Shown here piece after piece: positions 60,036 to 64,000 of a stretch of DNA of 64,000 nt. A program made the position numbers and the translations under genes. This DNA comes from Donghicola eburneus (GTDB taxonomy: Bacteria > Pseudomonadota > Alphaproteobacteria > Rhodobacterales > Rhodobacteraceae). The DNA lies in contig NZ_FOXY01000001.1 of NCBI RefSeq assembly GCF_900115865.1, forward strand, positions 62,001 to 126,000. Reading direction: 5' to 3'. The notes under the pieces were generated by a model. That model was not told the DNA's origin. It saw nothing but the letters and a program-made list of their open reading frames with translations, and did no database searches. Each line of letters begins with the position of its first letter. The first letter of the stretch is position 1.

Positions 60036-61499
60036 ATGACACTGGCCTTTGATCCTGCGACCCTGACCTTGCCTTGCGCGCACTACATCGGCGGCGCATA
60101 TGTTTCGGCGACCGAGGAGATGACCGTGACCTCACCTTCGACTGGAATGGCGGTGGGCGCGGTGCCTATGGCTGACGCGGACACAGTGGATCGGGCAGTT
60201 CAGGCAGCACGCGATGCGCTGGCGACTTCTGGTTGGGCTGGATGCGCGCCGCGGGACCGGCTGAAGGCGTTGCACAAGTGGGCCGATCTGATCGAGGCCG
60301 AGGCCAGTACTCTGGCGGGGCTTGAGGTGATCTGTTCTTCGCGTCCCTACGCCCATGCCTTGACCGGAGATGTGGCTGTCACTGCTGAACAAATCCGGTT
60401 TTGCGCTGAATTCGCAGACAAAGAAGCAGGCGCGCTCGCCCCGACCAGTGACAGCAGTTTTGGCTATATCGACGATGCGCCCTATGGGGTGATCGGGGCG
60501 ATCACGCCATGGAACTTTCCGATTTCCATGGCGGGGTGGAAGCTGGGTCCGGCCTTAGCCGCAGGAAATGCTGTGGTCCTGAAACCGTCCGAGATGACGC
60601 CTTATTCCACGCTCTACATGGCGGAATTGGCCGTGCGGGCAGGCATTCCCGCAGGCCTGATCAATGTGGTGATTGGCGATGGCCCGACCACGGGGAACGC
60701 GATTACAGGGCACGGGGGCATCGATAAGGTGTCTTTTACAGGATCGACCCGCGCAGGTGCCGCGATCATGGAGAATATCGCCCGCACCGGCATCAAACCC
60801 ATGACGCTGGAATTGGGGGGCAAGAGCCCGATGGTGGTCTTTGCCGACGCCGATCTGGATCTGGCGGTAGACTGTCTGGATCGCGGCATTACCCCCAATG
60901 CAGGCCAATTCTGCGTGGCCGGATCGCGCATCATCGTCGCCCGAGAGATCGCCGATGAACTAGCCGCGCGGCTGGCCGAACGGTTCGCCAAATACCGCCC
61001 CATGGATACCTTTGCCGCTGATCCGGGGTTCTGCCCGATCATCTCGGACCGCCAGCTGCAGCGGATCGATAGCATCGTGAAGGCGGGTGCGCAGCAGGGC
61101 GGAGAAATCCTGTGTGGTGGGGCACATTTCGACCATCCGGGCAGCTTCTATCAGCCGACCCTGATCGCTGGTGTCGATGCCGCAAACCCCGCCGTGACCG
61201 AGGAAATCTTTGGCCCCGTTGCGACATTCCAGACCTTCGAGACCGAAGAAGAGGCGATGCAACTTGCGGTCCATCCGACCTACGGCCTTTGCGCGGGGCT
61301 CTTTACCCGCGATCTGTCCCGCGCGCTGCGTCTGTCGCGGAAACTCGAGGCAGGGACTGTCTGGATCAACCGCTATGGCCGCAGCCGCGACCACATACTG
61401 CCCACCGGCGGATGGAAAGCCTCTGGCCTAGGCAAGGATTTGGGCCGAGAGGCCTATCACGCCAACCGCCGCACGAAATCGGTGCTGATCGACCTCTGA
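60036..61499 (+). CDS. NAD(P)-dependent aldehyde dehydrogenase
   Basis: A 487-residue aldehyde dehydrogenase. The catalytic cysteine is Cys293 in NAGQFCVAGSR and the general base Glu259 in LELGGKSP; ITPWNFPISM is the nucleotide-binding block. Residues about 93-115 read EVICSSRPYAHALTGDV where relatives usually have an E.GKP..EA motif, an unusual feature. The gene opens a likely operon with a tartrate-dehydrogenase-like gene and a succinate-semialdehyde-dehydrogenase-like gene. A role oxidising an aldehyde derived from the upstream hydantoinase/dehydrogenase products is plausible. Confidence 0.84.
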   Translation: MTLAFDPATLTLPCAHYIGGAYVSATEEMTVTSPSTGMAVGAVPMADADTVDRAVQAARDALATSGWAGCAPRDRLKALHKWADLIEAEASTLAGLEVICSSRPYAHALTGDVAVTAEQIRFCAEFADKEAGALAPTSDSSFGYIDDAPYGVIGAITPWNFPISMAGWKLGPALAAGNAVVLKPSEMTPYSTLYMAELAVRAGIPAGLINVVIGDGPTTGNAITGHGGIDKVSFTGSTRAGAAIMENIARTGIKPMTLELGGKSPMVVFADADLDLAVDCLDRGITPNAGQFCVAGSRIIVAREIADELAARLAERFAKYRPMDTFAADPGFCPIISDRQLQRIDSIVKAGAQQGGEILCGGAHFDHPGSFYQPTLIAGVDAANPAVTEEIFGPVATFQTFETEEEAMQLAVHPTYGLCAGLFTRDLSRALRLSRKLEAGTVWINRYGRSRDHILPTGGWKASGLGKDLGREAYHANRRTKSVLIDL

Positions 61500-61519
61500 T
61501 CAGCCAAAGGAGACTATGA

Positions 61520-62566
61520 ATGACCCCCTACAAGATCGCTCTGATCCCCGGTGATGGCATCGGTGTGGATGTGACCCAGGCCACGATGCAGGTGCTGGAC
61601 GCGGCCGCCGCCAAGTTCGGTTTCGCGTTGGAGCCGACGACGTTCCCATGGTCCTGCGAATACTATCTGGAGCATGGGGCCATGATGCCCGCCGACGGGA
61701 TCGAGACGCTGAAGGACTTCGATGCGATCTATCTGGGGGCGGTCGGCTGGCCCGCGACGGTGCCCGATGCGGTATCCTTGCACGGGCTGCTGCTGCCGAT
61801 CCGCAAAGCCTTTAAGCAATACGCCAACATTCGGCCCCACCGCCTGCTGAACGGTGTCGAAGGCCCGCTAAAGGCCGAAGGGTTCGACATCCTGTGTATC
61901 CGTGAGAACACTGAAGGCGAGTATTCCGGCGCCGGTGGCCGTGTCCATCAGGGGCAGGGCAACGAGGTCGCTGTTGAAACCGCCATTTTCACCCGCGAAG
62001 GGGTGGAACGGATCATCCGGTTCGGCTTTGAACAGGCGATGATGCGCCGCAAGCATCTGACATCGGTCACAAAATCCAACGCGCAGAAATTCTCGATGGT
62101 GTTCTGGGACGAGGTGACGCGCGAGGTTGCCGCCGATTGCCCCGAAGTCACCGTCAGCCACATGCATATCGACGCTATGGCCGCCAAGATGGTGATGGCC
62201 CCGCAGGATCTGGACGTGATCGTCGCCTCGAACCTCTTTGGTGATATTCTGACCGATCTTGGGGCGGCCATTCAGGGCGGGCTAGGGTTTGCGGCCTCGG
62301 CCAATATCAGCCCCGATCGCGCGCTGCCGTCCATGTTCGAACCTGTCCACGGCTCGGCCCCCGATATCGCGGGGCAGGACATCGCGAACCCGATCGCGGC
62401 GATCTGGTCGGGGGCGATGATGCTGGACCATCTGGGTCAGACCGAAGCCTCAGCCGCTGTTCTGAAAGCGATTGAGGCCGCCACGGGACAGGGCATCGGC
62501 ATCCGTCCGGGCCTGAACTCTACATCCGAAATCACAGCGGCGATCCTGTCCGCGCTGGAGGCTTGA
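61520..62566 (+). CDS. ttuC: tartrate dehydrogenase/decarboxylase-like (isopropylmalate dehydrogenase family)
   Basis: A 348-residue NAD-dependent beta-decarboxylating dehydrogenase. Family motifs: IALIPGDGIGVDVT at the N-terminus, KQYANIRPHRLL (arginines for the carboxylate), IRENTEGEYSGAGG (conserved Glu and Tyr), SNLFGDILTDLGAA and FEPVHGSAPDIAGQ. The YANIRPHRLL segment with no 'LRKELDLYANLRP' pattern favours tartrate/D-malate dehydrogenase over isopropylmalate dehydrogenase. AAAGGAGA precedes the start. It is placed between two aldehyde dehydrogenases and may process a hydroxyacid from the same pathway. Tartrate or D-malate as substrate is inferred. Confidence 0.8.
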   Translation: MTPYKIALIPGDGIGVDVTQATMQVLDAAAAKFGFALEPTTFPWSCEYYLEHGAMMPADGIETLKDFDAIYLGAVGWPATVPDAVSLHGLLLPIRKAFKQYANIRPHRLLNGVEGPLKAEGFDILCIRENTEGEYSGAGGRVHQGQGNEVAVETAIFTREGVERIIRFGFEQAMMRRKHLTSVTKSNAQKFSMVFWDEVTREVAADCPEVTVSHMHIDAMAAKMVMAPQDLDVIVASNLFGDILTDLGAAIQGGLGFAASANISPDRALPSMFEPVHGSAPDIAGQDIANPIAAIWSGAMMLDHLGQTEASAAVLKAIEAATGQGIGIRPGLNSTSEITAAILSALEA

Positions 62567-62569
62567 GCC

Positions 62570-64000
62570 ATGCAGTTGAACGATCCCGATCTTTTCCGTC
62601 AGGCCGCGTTGATCAACGGTGACTGGATTGCCCGCGATGATATGCCGGTGATCAACCCCGCCACCGCCGCGCCCATGGGCCATATGCCGGACTGCACGGC
62701 CGATGAAACGACCGAAGCCATCGCCGCCGCCGAAGAGGCGATGGTCGCGTGGAAGGCCAAGACCCATCTGGAACGCGCGGACCTGCTCATGGCGTGGTAC
62801 GATCTGATGCTGGAACACGCCGACGATCTGGCGATGATCCTGACCTGCGAACAGGGTAAACCGCTGGCCGAGGCCAAGGGCGAGATCCTGTACGGCGCAT
62901 CCTTCGTCCGCTGGTTCGCCGAAGAGGGGCGCCGCATCAACGGACACATCATCCCGTCGCCTGTCGCGGGCAAGAAGATTTTCGCGATGAAAGAGCCCGT
63001 GGGTGTCTGCGCGATCATCACCCCTTGGAATTTTCCGAACGCCATGATCACCCGCAAGGTCGCGCCGGGCCTCGCGGCGGGCTGCACCATGGTGATCAAG
63101 CCGTCGGACTTCACGCCCTATTCGGCGCTGGCCTTGGGTGTCTTGGCCGAGCGGGCGGGCATCCCCAAGGGCGTCCTGAACATCCTGACGGGCCGCCCCG
63201 AAGTCATCGGCGCGACCCTGACTTCCAGCCCCGTGGTGCGCAAACTGTCCTTTACCGGTTCGACCCGCGTGGGGGCTCTGCTGGCGGAACAATGCGCGCC
63301 GACCCTGAAAAAGATGTCGCTGGAATTGGGCGGCAACGCGCCGTTCATCGTGTTCAACGACGCCGATCTGGACGCCGCAGTCGAGGGCGCCATGGCCTCG
63401 AAGTTCCGCAATGGGGGGCAGACCTGCGTCTGCGCCAACCGAATTCTGGTGCAGTCGGGCATTCATGATGCGTTCGTTGCGGCTCTGGCGGCCAAGGTGG
63501 ATGCGTTGAAAGTCGCTGCAGGCACCGAAGAGGGCGCGATGATCGGCCCGATGATCAACGCCGCCGCCATCGACAAGATCGATGCGCATGTGGCCGATGC
63601 CATGTCAAAAGGCGCGACCAAAGCCACCGCCGAGCGCGACTTGGCCGAAGGGTTCGCGGACCCTGTGGTGCTGGTGGGCGCGACTACCGACATGCGCTTG
63701 GCGTCCGAGGAAACCTTTGGCCCCGTTGCGCCGATCTTCAAGTTCGAGACCGAGGAAGAGGCGCTGGCCATCGCAAACGGCACGCCGTTCGGCCTCGCTG
63801 CGTATTTCTATACCACAGACATGGCGCGCGCGTTCCGCGTGGGCGAGGCGTTGCAGGCGGGCCTTGTGGGCCTGAACACCGGCGCGGTCAGCCATGCCGA
63901 GGCCCCGTTCGGGGGCGTCAAATCCTCGGGCCTGGGCCGCGAGGGCGCGCAGGAGGGGATTGAGGAATACCTAGAAACCAAAGCCTTCCACTTTGGTGGG
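62570..64000 (+). CDS. gabD: NAD(P)-dependent succinate-semialdehyde dehydrogenase, right-edge partial
   Basis: A GabD-like aldehyde dehydrogenase, 477 codons visible with no stop before the window edge. The start at 62570 lies two bases beyond the previous stop (TGAGCCATG). Catalytic Cys286 is in GGQTCVCANR and Glu252 in LELGGNAP; WNFPNAMITRK is the cofactor block and the C-terminal EAPFGGVKSSGLGREG is complete, so only a few residues are missing. It resembles the dehydrogenase at 12579 in the same branch. It would oxidise succinate semialdehyde or a related semialdehyde from the upstream amine catabolism. Confidence 0.83.
   Translation, partial: MQLNDPDLFRQAALINGDWIARDDMPVINPATAAPMGHMPDCTADETTEAIAAAEEAMVAWKAKTHLERADLLMAWYDLMLEHADDLAMILTCEQGKPLAEAKGEILYGASFVRWFAEEGRRINGHIIPSPVAGKKIFAMKEPVGVCAIITPWNFPNAMITRKVAPGLAAGCTMVIKPSDFTPYSALALGVLAERAGIPKGVLNILTGRPEVIGATLTSSPVVRKLSFTGSTRVGALLAEQCAPTLKKMSLELGGNAPFIVFNDADLDAAVEGAMASKFRNGGQTCVCANRILVQSGIHDAFVAALAAKVDALKVAAGTEEGAMIGPMINAAAIDKIDAHVADAMSKGATKATAERDLAEGFADPVVLVGATTDMRLASEETFGPVAPIFKFETEEEALAIANGTPFGLAAYFYTTDMARAFRVGEALQAGLVGLNTGAVSHAEAPFGGVKSSGLGREGAQEGIEEYLETKAFHFGG

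Noticed and set aside
1-64000. tRNA, rRNA, insertion sequences, phage genes
   Set aside because: No cloverleaf-forming segment, transposase, terminal inverted repeats or integrase was seen in the gaps or genes.

Overview
The window is 64 kb of GC-rich, tightly packed bacterial DNA. Gene content points to a marine alphaproteobacterium of the Rhodobacteraceae/Roseobacter type: an ectoine-hydrolase-like unit with AsnC, semialdehyde dehydrogenase and aminotransferase, several one-gene Lrp/AsnC regulators beside catabolic operons, RTX and Hint proteins, and many ABC importers and amino-acid oxidoreductases. This placement is inferred from gene families, not from a marker gene. I see no rRNA, tRNA, insertion sequence, phage gene, CRISPR array or replication origin.

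Layout. (1) 2-5817: a BMP-type ABC importer (binding protein, dual ATPase, two permeases) translationally coupled to a cytosine-deaminase-like amidohydrolase. (2) 5818-9408: a minus-strand operon of an Asp/Glu-racemase-fold enzyme, an M24 metallopeptidase and a diaminopropionate-ammonia-lyase-like PLP enzyme, with a divergent Lrp regulator. (3) 9475-15420: a serine hydrolase, then an ectoine-hydrolase (DoeA/EutD)-like protein, its divergent AsnC regulator, an aldehyde dehydrogenase and a class III aminotransferase. (4) 15490-24196: O-acetylhomoserine sulfhydrylase, an OmpA-family protein with a repetitive Ala/Glu-rich region, an unrecognised exported protein, a Bcr/CflA exporter, an aldo/keto reductase, and a Rossmann-fold NAD(P)-binding protein divergent from a LysR gene. 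(5) 24322-32553: an RTX serralysin-type protease convergent with an RTX-Hint protein, a leaderless LysM protein and a U32-family protein. (6) 32563-50525: a polyamine/amino-acid catabolic block: gamma-glutamylpolyamine-synthetase-like GS, gamma-glutamylputrescine-oxidase-like flavoprotein, two HAD hydrolases, a cupin, an M20 deacetylase, two paralogous tandem-GNAT proteins, an omega-aminotransferase, a D-2-hydroxyacid dehydrogenase, a peptide-type ABC importer and an AsnC regulator. (7) 50690-64000: two DadA-like flavoproteins, a LysR, hydantoinase A and B, a two-subunit (2Fe-2S/FAD) dehydrogenase, two aldehyde dehydrogenases and a tartrate-dehydrogenase-like enzyme; the last gene runs off the right edge.

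How the parts may work together. Most of the window reads as import plus stepwise opening, deacylation, deamination and oxidation of nitrogenous small molecules (cyclic amides or amidines, diamino acids, polyamines, D-amino acids), each unit with its own Lrp/AsnC or LysR regulator. The most notable single event is an in-frame amber codon (45926-45928) that splits an otherwise intact peptide-type binding-protein gene inside an intact transporter operon. The most interesting ensemble is region 2-15420, where a nucleobase-type importer, an amidohydrolase, an EutA-like racemase fold, two M24 proteins (one with and one without metal ligands), a PLP lyase and the doeX/doeC/doeD-like genes adjoin, while the usual ectoine deacetylase and ectoine importer are absent.
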